This document shows, piece after piece, positions 7,734 to 16,076 of a stretch of DNA of 46,827 nucleotides (within the stretch, counting starts at the first letter, position 1; each line of letters opens with the position of its first letter). Location of the stretch: assembly GCA_016930575.1 (NCBI GenBank), contig JAFGGL010000054.1, positions 1 through 46,827 of the forward strand, read 5' to 3'. The position numbers and the translations under genes were made by a program. The notes under the pieces were generated by a model that saw only the letters and a program-made list of their open reading frames with translations, searched no databases and was not told where the DNA came from. Source of the stretch: Clostridiales bacterium (GTDB lineage: Bacteria > Bacillota > Clostridia > Christensenellales > Aristaeellaceae).

Positions 7734-9198
7734 CAGGGCGATATTCTATGCGACAATTTAGCATTGGAAGTGCGGCGTCCGCGTTGCAGTACAGAAGCTT
7801 CAGAGACGCAAGCGACTGCAGCGGGGCATAATCGGCGATATCGCAGCCGTAGAGATACAGGCTTTCGAGCGGCAGGCCGGCCAGCGGCGCCAGATCCGTG
7901 AGCAGCGCGTATTCCAGCGCGAGGACCCTGAGTTTTGTAAGATCCTTTATAAACGCGATCGTTGCAGGACCGTCGCATCCGGACAGGCTGAGCAGCGACA
8001 ACTTCGTATTGCCGAGCACGTCAAGAAACGCCCAGTCCTCCAATGTGCAGTTTACCAGGGACAGCTGCTGCAGCCTGTACAGGCTGCCGATGGTTTCCGC
8101 GGCGGAGACCGCTGCGTTCCGGATGGATAAACGCAGGAGGCCGGGGAGTTCCTTTAGCATCTCCAGTGACACGGCTGTGCAATCGGAGAGCTTGAGCTGC
8201 TCGAGTTTCGGGAAACCCTTCCAAGTCTCCTGGGTAAACGCATCCGGCGCCGCCGCCTGCACGTCCAGCGAAAGCAGGCTGGAAACACCGGCAAACGCCG
8301 CGATCGTGTCCGCGCTCACCTCTCCTTCCGATTGGCGCACGGTGGCGTATTGCCAGCGTCGTCCGCTGCCCCCGACAAGTTTCAGCATTTCATCCGGTAG
8401 CACGTCGGATGCGATCAGAAAATGCTTGTCAAAATCAACGGAGCACACGCTGCCGCCGATGAACACATCCGCCAGCTTGACCACCACGGTGGAAACATAC
8501 TCGTCGCAAAATTCCAGGCCGCTCACGGAGCCGCCGTTTATTGTCAAACTGGTCAGTTTCGTTAGCTTAGCCCAGCGCGCGGAACCTCCGTCTATCCCCT
8601 CCGCATCGGCGAAGCCGAGCGAGAGCAGGTTCGTGCCCGTCAGGATGGCGTCGTTCGCTTCGGGCGTCAGCGTGCAGTCGCCGACGGACGCGCTTTCCAG
8701 CCTGCGTCCGATTCCCGTGAACACCGCTGCCACGGCATCCGCATCCGCGCCGAAAAGCCGGAGGTGTTTGAGGCTCAACTCCGCAATCGGAGAGTAGTCC
8801 GAGACCGCGGTGGATTCGATAACCAACGCTGTCAGCTTCGGTATATCCGGCAGCGCAGACAAATCGTCGATGCCCTGCCCGGTAAGCGTCAGCGTGTTCA
8901 GCCGCGAGCACTTTATAAGCGGCGATAAATCGTACGCTGCACCGCCCGCATACCCGTCGCTCCAAGAGATGGTAAGCGCCGTCAGCTTGGCGCATGAGGC
9001 GACCGCGCTCAGATCATACGCCGGACAATCCGCAAGCGTCAGCGACTTCAGGTTCGGATAATCTTTCAGAACTTTCAGGGCGTTTGCATCGCCGCCCGTG
9101 ATGGTTAGCGCTTCAAGATCGGCGCTGCTCGCCGCAACGGCGCCGAAGCACAGGAGAAAGGCGGCCAGCATAGCCCCGATCGTTTTCATCCGCTTCAT
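7714..9198 (-). CDS. Secreted leucine-rich-repeat protein
   Basis: 494 residues on the minus strand. The signal peptide MKRMKTIGAMLAAFLLCFG is followed by mature ADLEALTITGG. Nearly the whole protein is irregular LRRs of the form LTxLxIxxxxxxDLSPL, LKSLTLADC and LRLFGAD, at about 20-25 residue spacing. A less repetitive island lies around residues 230-290. The repeats make a solenoid used for protein or ligand binding; no catalytic domain or anchor is seen. AAAGGAAG upstream of the ATG and a promoter at 9243-9271 support an independent unit. It is convergent with the first CapA gene and divergent from the second, so it is inserted between two paralogues. Confidence 0.85.
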   Translation of the reverse strand: MKRMKTIGAMLAAFLLCFGAVAASSADLEALTITGGDANALKVLKDYPNLKSLTLADCPAYDLSAVASCAKLTALTISWSDGYAGGAAYDLSPLIKCSRLNTLTLTGQGIDDLSALPDIPKLTALVIESTAVSDYSPIAELSLKHLRLFGADADAVAAVFTGIGRRLESASVGDCTLTPEANDAILTGTNLLSLGFADAEGIDGGSARWAKLTKLTSLTINGGSVSGLEFCDEYVSTVVVKLADVFIGGSVCSVDFDKHFLIASDVLPDEMLKLVGGSGRRWQYATVRQSEGEVSADTIAAFAGVSSLLSLDVQAAAPDAFTQETWKGFPKLEQLKLSDCTAVSLEMLKELPGLLRLSIRNAAVSAAETIGSLYRLQQLSLVNCTLEDWAFLDVLGNTKLSLLSLSGCDGPATIAFIKDLTKLRVLALEYALLTDLAPLAGLPLESLYLYGCDIADYAPLQSLASLKLLYCNADAALPMLNCRIEYRPVIVEER

Positions 9199-9242
9199 TG
9201 AAATCTTCCTTTGCCCGTCCCGATATTTCTTTCCCTTTCCAA

Positions 9243-9271
9243 ACGATACCGCATTTGTCCGCCTTCGTCAA
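9243..9271 (-). promoter_or_regulatory. Sigma-A promoter of the LRR gene
   Basis: On the minus strand TTGACG (9266-9271) and TATCGT (9243-9248) are spaced by 17 nt. Transcription would start near 9236, about 38 nt before the start codon. Confidence 0.55.
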
Positions 9272-9330
9272 TCTCCGTGCCGAAAAATGTAAAACGAATT
9301 CCCAAATCCCTTCCTTTCTTCACGCCGGTG

Positions 9331-9339
9331 TGGTATCCT
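9331..9339 (+). promoter_or_regulatory. Possible extended -10 promoter of the second CapA run
   Basis: TGgTATCCT forms an extended -10 element, with no clear -35 box. It lies 49 nt before the TTG start at 9388. Confidence 0.35.
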
Positions 9340-9387
9340 GCAAGAGACGGAAATTTCGGCGTTATATAGAATCGGGAGTGGATTTGT

Positions 9388-10440
9388 TTGAGGAAAAAAG
9401 CAGGCGCGGTTTTGCTGGCCCTGCTGCTTTTACGGACAGCGGCGTTCGGGGAGACCCTAACGCTGTCGTTCATCGGCGACTGCAGCATCGGCGAGGCGAT
9501 ACAGTACCGGGGATATGAGACATCCTATACGGCCGTGCTTGACGAACAGGGCTATGCCTGGCCGTTTTCCCTGGTGTATCCCATCCTGTCTCAGGATGAC
9601 TTGACCTTTGCCAATCTGGAGGTCGTTTTCACGACAAGGACCAGGCATCAGGACAAAAGGTACCCGTTGGCCGCGTTACCCGAGTACGCGCAAACGCTTT
9701 TGCATTCGGGCATCGACGTCGTCAACACCGCAAACAACCACGCCTATGATTTCCTGGTCCCGGGATATGAAGAATCCCTGCGGACGCTTGATGAACTCGG
9801 CATGCCGCACTTCGGCAGCTTCAATCTGGGGACGTCGGAGGCGCAGGATCTTTTATGGACGCAGACCATCAGAGGCATCAAGATCGGCGCGGCCGGGTTC
9901 AGCTATCCGCAGGAAACAGACGCGGATAAAATCGCCAACCGGATTCAAACGCTGCGGGAGCAGGGCTGCGATCTGGTGATCGTCAGCTTGCACAAGGGCA
10001 GGGAAGAGAGTACGGTTCCCGAAACGTGTCAAATCTATCTGGCCAAAGAAGCGATCAAAGCAGGGGCGGACATCGTATGGGGGCATCATCCGCATGTCCT
10101 GCAGCCCGTGCAATTCTACGACGGGAAACCGGTGTTTTACTCGACGGGGAACTTCACCTTCGGAACCATGAGCGCCGTGGATCCCGATACCGGGATATTT
10201 CAGCTGGAATACGACATCGGCGGCGAAGGAGAGATCACGCTCAAGTCGTTCTCGGTCGTCCCCTGCAGGACCCAGGGCGCGGGGGATTACAGGCCGTATG
10301 AACTGACCGATCCGCTGGAGCGAAGCGCCATGCTTCGAAAGCTGATCAGCAAAAAGGCGAATACAGGGTTTGCAAACCTTCCGGAATCGTTTGCGGAAAC
10401 CGGCAGGGTGGATTTTACAGACGGCGTTATAGCCGATTAA
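9388..10440 (+). CDS. Second CapA-family secreted protein
   Basis: 350 residues with a TTG start, chosen because GGGAGTGG (9374-9381) lies 6 nt upstream and the signal peptide begins at once (MRKKAGAVLLALLLLRTAAF). The motifs FIGDCSIG (Asp31), FANLEVVF, TANNHAYDF, VSLHKGRE, GHHPHVLQP and STGNFTFG match the PGA_cap metallophosphatase-like family. It is a paralogue of the protein at 6660 but clearly diverged. It heads a plus-strand run with the NlpC/P60 and amidase genes (31-nt and 14-nt gaps), tying it to peptidoglycan enzymes. Its substrate cannot be told from sequence. Confidence 0.87.
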   Translation: MRKKAGAVLLALLLLRTAAFGETLTLSFIGDCSIGEAIQYRGYETSYTAVLDEQGYAWPFSLVYPILSQDDLTFANLEVVFTTRTRHQDKRYPLAALPEYAQTLLHSGIDVVNTANNHAYDFLVPGYEESLRTLDELGMPHFGSFNLGTSEAQDLLWTQTIRGIKIGAAGFSYPQETDADKIANRIQTLREQGCDLVIVSLHKGREESTVPETCQIYLAKEAIKAGADIVWGHHPHVLQPVQFYDGKPVFYSTGNFTFGTMSAVDPDTGIFQLEYDIGGEGEITLKSFSVVPCRTQGAGDYRPYELTDPLERSAMLRKLISKKANTGFANLPESFAETGRVDFTDGVIAD

Positions 10441-10471
10441 GCTTCAGATGCTATAGAAGGCAGGTACACGT

Positions 10472-11293
10472 ATGAAAAAGGGACTTACTTTGCTCGCGGC
10501 TTTACTCATTCTGTTCCCGCTGGCGCCCGCTGGCGCCCTGGTGGAGCAGTCGCCGCTTCTGGACACCGCGTTTGTGATGCTGGAGGAGGGAAATCCCATT
10601 CTGGAACGCTATAACGAGATCACCGGCGCGAATGTGGAGGCGCGCTACAAATACGGCTTGCCGTATTTTTTCGGCGGGAAGAATGAGATCTATCTGATGA
10701 AAGTATGGAAGGCTTGGGAAACCACGCATTACTTTCGCGCGGGTGAGAAATACGTATACGGTTTCGACTGCGCCGGCTATATCAACTGGATCGCTACGCA
10801 GAACGGCCTTCCGGAACTCGATTCGCTTTCCAACATGATATTGCATTGGGGGAAATACGGGGAAAAGAACCATCTCCCGATCAAAGAGGTTCCCTACGAC
10901 GAACTCAAGGACTATCTGGCGGTGGGGGATTATCTGGTAGGCAAGCACTCAGGGCGCCATATCATGATGTATATCGGCACGCTGGCTGACTACGGATATA
11001 CGGCGGAGGACGTTCCGGAGCTCAGGGATTACCTGGACTACCCGATACTCATCAACAGCGGGGGCAATCCGTTTCATTACCTGTGGTATCTGCAGTATAT
11101 CGAGGAAAACGGCCTGAACTGCAATTCGACCAACGGCGGCGTCTGCATTTATATCGTAGGCGTTCCCGTCGACCAGGTTCCCCATCAGATCGGGGACGAA
11201 CGCCAGACCTACTATTACTTCGATATGGAAGGATATATGTTGACGGTCTACGATATCTTTACCTGCACGTCCTACGTTTGGTTCAGGCCGTAA
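10472..11293 (+). CDS. Secreted NlpC/P60-like cysteine peptidase
   Basis: 273 residues. A signal peptide (about 1-22) precedes a region with the NlpC/P60 signature: VYGFDCAGYINW (catalytic Cys100) and KHSGRHIMMYIG (His163). YLAVGDYLVG lies between them, as usual. Family members hydrolyse gamma-D-Glu-diaminoacid bonds or act as amidases on peptidoglycan stems. There is no SH3 or LysM wall-binding domain. Insertions between the Cys and His motifs, and a long tail after the His, make it a divergent member. It lies between a CapA and a muramoyl-amidase gene, consistent with wall turnover. Confidence 0.78.
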   Translation: MKKGLTLLAALLILFPLAPAGALVEQSPLLDTAFVMLEEGNPILERYNEITGANVEARYKYGLPYFFGGKNEIYLMKVWKAWETTHYFRAGEKYVYGFDCAGYINWIATQNGLPELDSLSNMILHWGKYGEKNHLPIKEVPYDELKDYLAVGDYLVGKHSGRHIMMYIGTLADYGYTAEDVPELRDYLDYPILINSGGNPFHYLWYLQYIEENGLNCNSTNGGVCIYIVGVPVDQVPHQIGDERQTYYYFDMEGYMLTVYDIFTCTSYVWFRP

Positions 11294-11307
11294 AGGAGAT
11301 ATGACAG

Positions 11308-12603
11308 GTGAAACGGCTGCTGACTTTACTCCTTATCCTCTGGGTGTCCTGCGCGCAGGCGGGCGGCCTGACGATTGAGCCGTATGCGGGCGGGGTTTCC
11401 TACAGCTTTCTGTCTGACGAGGAGTCTGTGGTGCTGGAATGCAAAACGGATGCCGAAACTGTGCAAAGCACGGTGTACTCGCAAAACGGAGAGTTTGCGG
11501 GGGACGTCGCGCTTACGCATACCTTTGATTCCTCGTATGTGCGGCTGACCGTAAAGGACCTGAGGGGATACGACCTCCTTAGCGAACGGGCGGATACCGT
11601 CGCCGTCGCGCAGCCCGTTCCCAAGCAGGATCTGCCGGAAGCGGAAACATGCAGAAAACTCAGCGACGTCGAATTCACGCCGCAGATCCGCGCGATGGGG
11701 TATCGTTTCCGCGCGCCCGGGCGCGAATCCGTGCTGCTGAAGTACCGCAGTTCCACGGAGAGCGGAAGCGTGACGCTCTACGCGGGAGATGATTACGTAT
11801 ACGAGGGCGTTCTGGACCTTTCCTATACCTATCACAATTCAAACGTCGTCCTTACGGTGATGAATATTGGTGATTCGGTACAACTTCACGAGGAGATGCT
11901 GCGCACGGATTATCCCGTGCCCGACGCGCCGCAGCAGGGCACGGGCCGGCTGACCGGCATCACCGTATGCATCGATCCCGGCCATCAGGCCGAAGGGCAA
12001 TACATCACAGAAGAAAAAGGGCCGGGCCTGGACGGGAGCGTCAGGTCGAGCCCCGGCATGGCGCGCGGGACCGTGACCCGGCGGATGGAATCCATCGTAG
12101 TGCTGGAGATCGGCTTTGTGCTGCGCGATGTGCTTCTTAAGCAGGGCGCGGCCGTGGTCATGACGCGCGAAACGCAGGAACTCTACATATCCAACATCGA
12201 ACGTGCGCAGATCGCCGCCGATGCGGGCGCGGATTTCTTCCTCCGCCTGCACTGCGACAACCGCGAAAACGAAAACACGCAGGGCATCGGCATCTACTGC
12301 CCGGTTGGTTCGGACTATGCCAGAGCGATTGCCGACGCGGACGGCTGGCATGCGATGTGCGATATCCTGCTGGCCGCCATGCAAGGCGCCACCGGGCAGA
12401 CGAAGGGTAGCACGAGGCTTTCCAACGACTACATCGGCAACAACTGGGCGAAGATGCCCAGCTTCCTGATCGAGATGGGATTCATGTCCAGTCCCGTGGA
12501 GGACTTGCTGCTGTCCTGCGATGCGTATCAGCGGAAGCTGGCGCAGGGCATGGCGGACGGCATATATGAAATAGCCGTATACCGAGGCCTGATTCAGGAA
12601 TAA
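11308..12603 (+). CDS. Secreted N-acetylmuramoyl-L-alanine amidase (Amidase_3)
   Basis: 431 residues. The GTG start at 11308 is supported by AAGGAGAT (11293-11300), 7 nt upstream; the ATG at 11301 is out of frame. After the signal peptide come two similar beta-rich repeats (about 25-100 and 115-200; compare YSFLSDEESVVLECKT with YRFRAPGRESVLLKYR). The C-terminal zinc amidase has ITVCIDPGHQ (His226), Glu261, LRLHCDN (His315) and PSFLIEMGF (catalytic Glu389). Amidase_3 enzymes cut the MurNAc-L-Ala bond of peptidoglycan. The duplicated N-terminal modules are probably wall-targeting (inference). It closes the surface island. Confidence 0.9.
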   Translation: MKRLLTLLLILWVSCAQAGGLTIEPYAGGVSYSFLSDEESVVLECKTDAETVQSTVYSQNGEFAGDVALTHTFDSSYVRLTVKDLRGYDLLSERADTVAVAQPVPKQDLPEAETCRKLSDVEFTPQIRAMGYRFRAPGRESVLLKYRSSTESGSVTLYAGDDYVYEGVLDLSYTYHNSNVVLTVMNIGDSVQLHEEMLRTDYPVPDAPQQGTGRLTGITVCIDPGHQAEGQYITEEKGPGLDGSVRSSPGMARGTVTRRMESIVVLEIGFVLRDVLLKQGAAVVMTRETQELYISNIERAQIAADAGADFFLRLHCDNRENENTQGIGIYCPVGSDYARAIADADGWHAMCDILLAAMQGATGQTKGSTRLSNDYIGNNWAKMPSFLIEMGFMSSPVEDLLLSCDAYQRKLAQGMADGIYEIAVYRGLIQE

Positions 12604-12695
12604 GCGGTTCCGCCGTCCGGCGAAACGATGATGGGCTAAAAAAACGGCGCTTAAGGAATTTAGCGGTTATTTCGCTTTATTTTTCAACGCTTTTC

Positions 12696-12704
12696 TGCTA
12701 TAAT
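12696..12704 (+). promoter_or_regulatory. Extended -10 promoter of the EF-G-like gene
   Basis: TGcTATAAT is a perfect extended -10 element. Only weak T-rich -35 candidates lie 16-18 nt upstream. The leader to the ATG at 12804 is about 95 nt. No strong terminator is seen between the amidase stop (12603) and this site. Confidence 0.65.
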
Positions 12705-12803
12705 TTGAAAGCTGATATCGCATAGAAAGCATCATCACACAATGCAAATGAAATTGTTTTGTTGGTATGATGTCAATGTTCATCATATTTGAGGGGGATC
12801 ATC

Positions 12804-14885
12804 ATGGCTGGTTTTGAAACCAAGGACATCCGAAACATCGCCATCCTGGGGCATGGCAGCGAAGGCAAAACGACGCTTGTGGAAGGTCTGCTCTTCGCTG
12901 CGGGCGTAACCGACAGGCAGGGCAGGGTAGAAGACGGCGCGACGGTAACGGATTTCGATCAGGAGGAGACCAAACGCCATATTTCCATCAGCGCGGCGGT
13001 CGCGCCGATCGAATGGAAGAAGAAGCGGCTCAACATCATCGACGTACCCGGGTATTTTGATTTCATCGGAGAGATGGCCGGCCCCCTGCGCGTCGCGGAA
13101 ACGGCGGGTATTCTGGTCAACGCCAACGGCGGCGTGGCCGTGGGCACGGAGAAAGCCTGGCAGTACGCGACCAAGTACAAGGTCGGCAAACTTCTGATCA
13201 TGAATCAAATGGACCGCGAGCATGCGGATTACGATAAGGTGTTTGCGCAGCTCAAAGAGAAGTTCGGCGCAAGCGTCGTGCCGATCCTTTTGCCCATCGG
13301 CATCGGCGAGAGCTTCAAGGGCGTCGTGAACGTGCTGGAGAACAAGGCCTACGACTGCACCGGCAAGACCCCCAGAGAGATCCCCGTCCCCGATGGCATG
13401 GCGGACAGCATCGCTGCGGCGCTTGAGGAGATCACCGAGGCCGCTGCGGCCGCCGACGACGATCTGATGATGAAATACCTGGAAGGCGAGGAGCTGACGC
13501 ACGAGGAACTGCTTGCGGGCTTCTCCGCCGGCATGGCGAAAAGTGAAATCACGCCCGTGGTTCCCTGTTCGGCGGTCACGACGGTCGGCGTCACGAAGCT
13601 TTTAGACGTCATCGCCGATTTCCTGCCCTCGCCGGAGGCCAGCGTGTATGAAGGCAAAGACCTGAAATCGGATGCGCAAATCACCCGCAAATGCGATAGC
13701 TCCGAGCCGTTCTCCGCGTTGATTTACAAGACCATCGCCGACCCGTTCGTCGGCAAGATGTCGCTGTTCAAAGTGATGAGCGGCACGCTGACGCCGAGCA
13801 CCTCGGTATACAATCCCGAAGCGGGGAAGGCCGAAAAGGTCGCGGCCGTCAACATCCTGCGCGGCAAGAAGCTCATCTCCGTCGATCAATTATGCGCCGG
13901 CGATCTGGGCGCGATGGCGAAACTGCAGGTCACAAACACCGGCGATACCCTATGCGATCAGGCCAGCCAGATCATCTATCCCAGGATCGAGTTCCCGGCG
14001 CCCTGCATATCCAAGGCGATTTTCGCGGCCAAACAGGGCGAGGAAGACAAGGTATTCAGCGGACTTGCCAGGCTGATGGAGGAAGACCCCTCCATTAGCG
14101 TGGAAAAGAATGCCGAGACAGGGGAAACACTGGTAACCGCGCAGGGCGACCTGCACCTGGACGTCGTGAAGAACAAGCTTTCGTCCAAGTTCGGGGCGAA
14201 CGCCGAAATGCAGGATCCCCGCGTGCCGTACCGAGAGACCATCAAGAAGACCGTGACGGCGCAGGGTCGGCATAAAAAGCAGTCCGGCGGCCACGGCCAG
14301 TTCGGCGACGTGTGGATCGAGTTCTCGCCTATCGGCGACACGAACATCGACTTCGAGTTTGAAGACGCCGTCGTCGGCGGCGTGGTGCCGCGCAACTTTA
14401 TCCCGTCTGTGGAAAAGGGTCTGCGCGAGAACATCACAAAGGGCGTACTCGCCGGATACCCGATGGTCGGCCTGCACGCCAAGCTGTACGACGGAAGCTA
14501 CCACGCGGTGGACTCCTCGGAAATGGCCTTCAAGACGGCCGCCCGAATCTCCTACAAGAAGGGTTGTATGGAAGCGGGTCCGGTGCTGCTGGAGCCGATC
14601 ATGCATGTGAACGTGTTCGTGCCCGACGACTATATGGGCGATATCATGGGCGACATGAACAAGCGCCGCGGCCGCATCATGGGCATGAACCAGGTGGACG
14701 GCCTGCAGAAGCTCGAAGCCGAAGCGCCGCTTGCCGAGATGTTCAAATATGCTACCGACCTGCGTTCGATGACCCAGGCGCGCGGTAGCTTCGAAATGAA
14801 GTTTGAGCGATACGAGGAAGTACCCGCAAACGTCGCGCAGAAGATCATCGAAAATGCGAAGAAGGATGAGGAAGACGAGGACTAA
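12804..14885 (+). CDS. Elongation factor G-like translational GTPase
   Basis: 693 residues, starting at the ATG preceded by GAGGGGG (12791-12797). All EF-G domains are present: GTPase (P-loop GHGSEGKTT at 16-24, G3 DVPGY at 80-84, G4 NQMD at 134-137), domain II, then domains III-V with QGDLHLDVV, GGHGQFGDVWI and PIMHVNVFVPDDYMGDIMG. The catalytic DTPGH histidine of canonical EF-G is Tyr84 here, and the G1 motif lacks the usual VDHGKT. Both are features of the EF-G-like subgroup (fusA2-type), which is not the main elongation factor. It stands alone, far from str-operon genes, which also fits a paralogue. Its role could be ribosome recycling, stress or back-translocation. The acidic tail KKDEEDED is unusual. 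Confidence 0.9.
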   Translation: MAGFETKDIRNIAILGHGSEGKTTLVEGLLFAAGVTDRQGRVEDGATVTDFDQEETKRHISISAAVAPIEWKKKRLNIIDVPGYFDFIGEMAGPLRVAETAGILVNANGGVAVGTEKAWQYATKYKVGKLLIMNQMDREHADYDKVFAQLKEKFGASVVPILLPIGIGESFKGVVNVLENKAYDCTGKTPREIPVPDGMADSIAAALEEITEAAAAADDDLMMKYLEGEELTHEELLAGFSAGMAKSEITPVVPCSAVTTVGVTKLLDVIADFLPSPEASVYEGKDLKSDAQITRKCDSSEPFSALIYKTIADPFVGKMSLFKVMSGTLTPSTSVYNPEAGKAEKVAAVNILRGKKLISVDQLCAGDLGAMAKLQVTNTGDTLCDQASQIIYPRIEFPAPCISKAIFAAKQGEEDKVFSGLARLMEEDPSISVEKNAETGETLVTAQGDLHLDVVKNKLSSKFGANAEMQDPRVPYRETIKKTVTAQGRHKKQSGGHGQFGDVWIEFSPIGDTNIDFEFEDAVVGGVVPRNFIPSVEKGLRENITKGVLAGYPMVGLHAKLYDGSYHAVDSSEMAFKTAARISYKKGCMEAGPVLLEPIMHVNVFVPDDYMGDIMGDMNKRRGRIMGMNQVDGLQKLEAEAPLAEMFKYATDLRSMTQARGSFEMKFERYEEVPANVAQKIIENAKKDEEDED

Positions 14886-14890
14886 TCTCC

Positions 14891-15020
14891 AGCTTGTCCA
14901 TAAAACCCAATCTGCGGTGTTGGCTGAGTCGGATTTTCGCATCACTTACAAAGGAAGTAAGCTCAGCTCAAATCCTCCTTGCCACATGGCATCTTGGGCT
15001 TTCTGAACAAACTGGCATTT
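14891..15020. repeat. Possible dispersed intergenic repeat
   Basis: A gene-free stretch with a different texture from its neighbours, containing opposed GGATTT/AAATCC and CTGAG/CTCAG words around CTTAC/GTAAG. In my memory, similar segments (peptide reading RKSDSANTADWVLWTSW on the minus strand) recur between genes in Clostridia genomes. No second copy lies in this window, so this is recognition from recall, not proof. Confidence 0.35.
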
Positions 15021-15044
15021 CCTAAAAACTTGACAAAATCCCTG

Positions 15045-15072
15045 ATACCCTTCCCGTTTCAGGGGAGGGTAT
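15045..15072 (+). terminator. Hairpin in front of the PfkB-kinase gene
   Basis: ATACCCT pairs with AGGGTAT, and TCCC with GGGG, around a 6-nt loop: an 11-bp stem with one G-T pair. It ends 8 nt before the AAGGAGG of the next gene, so it could be an upstream terminator or a leader element gating that gene. A TTGACA lies just upstream (15030-15035) without a good -10. Confidence 0.45.
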
Positions 15073-15092
15073 TTCATTCAAAGGAGGCCGCG

Positions 15093-16016
15093 ATGATCAC
15101 AACCGTCTGCCTGAATCCGGCGATCGACCAGAGCGCGGAGGTGGACCGCCTGCGGCCTGGTGAAGTGAACCGGCTATGCAATCTGCGCTCGGAAGTCGGC
15201 GGTAAGGGAGTAAACGTCGCCATCGTGTTGGGGCGCCTGCAGGCCGATGTACGCTGCGTATACTGCACGGGCGAAACGGACGCGCCGTTCTTTGCGCAGG
15301 GTATGGAAGGCGAGGGCATCCGCTTTCACGCTGTATCCGTGCCCGGCAGCGTCCGTCACAACCTGAAGGTTATCGAGACGGACAGCCGTCTAGTAACAGA
15401 GCTTAACCAGCAGGGCGCGCAGATTGACGCACAAGCGCTCAAACAACTCGAGGACTTACTACGCGCCCATACCGAAACGGGCGCTTGTACGGCGCTTTGC
15501 GGTAGCCTGCCGCCGGGCTGCGGGCAGGATACATATCAAACGATCATGCAAGGCCTGCTAAACAGGCAATGGGTAGTCGATACTTCGGGGGAAGCGATGC
15601 GGTGTGCGCTTTCGGTAAAGCCGTTTCTGATCAAACCCAATCGGACAGAGCTCGAAGAGATTGTCGGAAACAAACTGGCGGATTCGGACGCCGTCAAAAA
15701 CGCGGCGGTCAGTCTCTGCAAATCGGGCGTGAAGTATATTGTGGTTTCGTTGGGAGAGCAGGGCGCGCTGGCGACGGACGGCGATAAAACCGTGTTCGCG
15801 TACGCCGTGCCGGTAACGGGGAATTTCGCCGTGGGCGCGGGAGACGCCATGCTAGCGGGATTGCTGTACGGGATCAGCAGAGGAGAAACGCCGTTTGACA
15901 GCCTGCGTTACGGCGCCGCCGCCGGTGCGGCCTGCGTGGAAGGCGGCAGCATCCATGCATTTAAAAAGCGGCGGTTTGAAGAACTGCTGCTGAAAACGGA
16001 AACACGGGAGCTTTAA
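15093..16016 (+). CDS. PfkB-family sugar-phosphate kinase (1-phosphofructokinase-like)
   Basis: 307 residues, starting at the ATG 5 nt after AAGGAGG (15081-15087); upstream in-frame starts lack a binding site. PfkB signatures are present: GGKGVNVA (36-43) and GAGDAMLAG (catalytic base Asp251), plus LNPAIDQ at the N-terminus as in FruK/LacC. Enzymes with this pattern phosphorylate fructose-1-phosphate or tagatose-6-phosphate. No PTS gene or fruR is adjacent, so the exact substrate is open. It stands as a single gene between a leader hairpin and a strong bidirectional terminator. Confidence 0.85.
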   Translation: MITTVCLNPAIDQSAEVDRLRPGEVNRLCNLRSEVGGKGVNVAIVLGRLQADVRCVYCTGETDAPFFAQGMEGEGIRFHAVSVPGSVRHNLKVIETDSRLVTELNQQGAQIDAQALKQLEDLLRAHTETGACTALCGSLPPGCGQDTYQTIMQGLLNRQWVVDTSGEAMRCALSVKPFLIKPNRTELEEIVGNKLADSDAVKNAAVSLCKSGVKYIVVSLGEQGALATDGDKTVFAYAVPVTGNFAVGAGDAMLAGLLYGISRGETPFDSLRYGAAAGAACVEGGSIHAFKKRRFEELLLKTETREL

Positions 16017-16026
16017 TCGCAGAAGT

Positions 16027-16070
16027 CAAACGAAAAGGCATGAGACACCTCTCTCATGCCTTTTCGTTTG
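16027..16070. terminator. Bidirectional terminator between convergent genes
   Basis: A perfect 19-bp stem (16027-16045 with 16052-16070) and a 6-nt loop. The arm contains GAAAAGGCATGAGA. Its A-rich and T-rich stem ends give U-tracts in both directions. It separates the kinase gene and the GH65 gene, which converge here. Confidence 0.92.
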
Positions 16071-16076
16071 TTTCTT

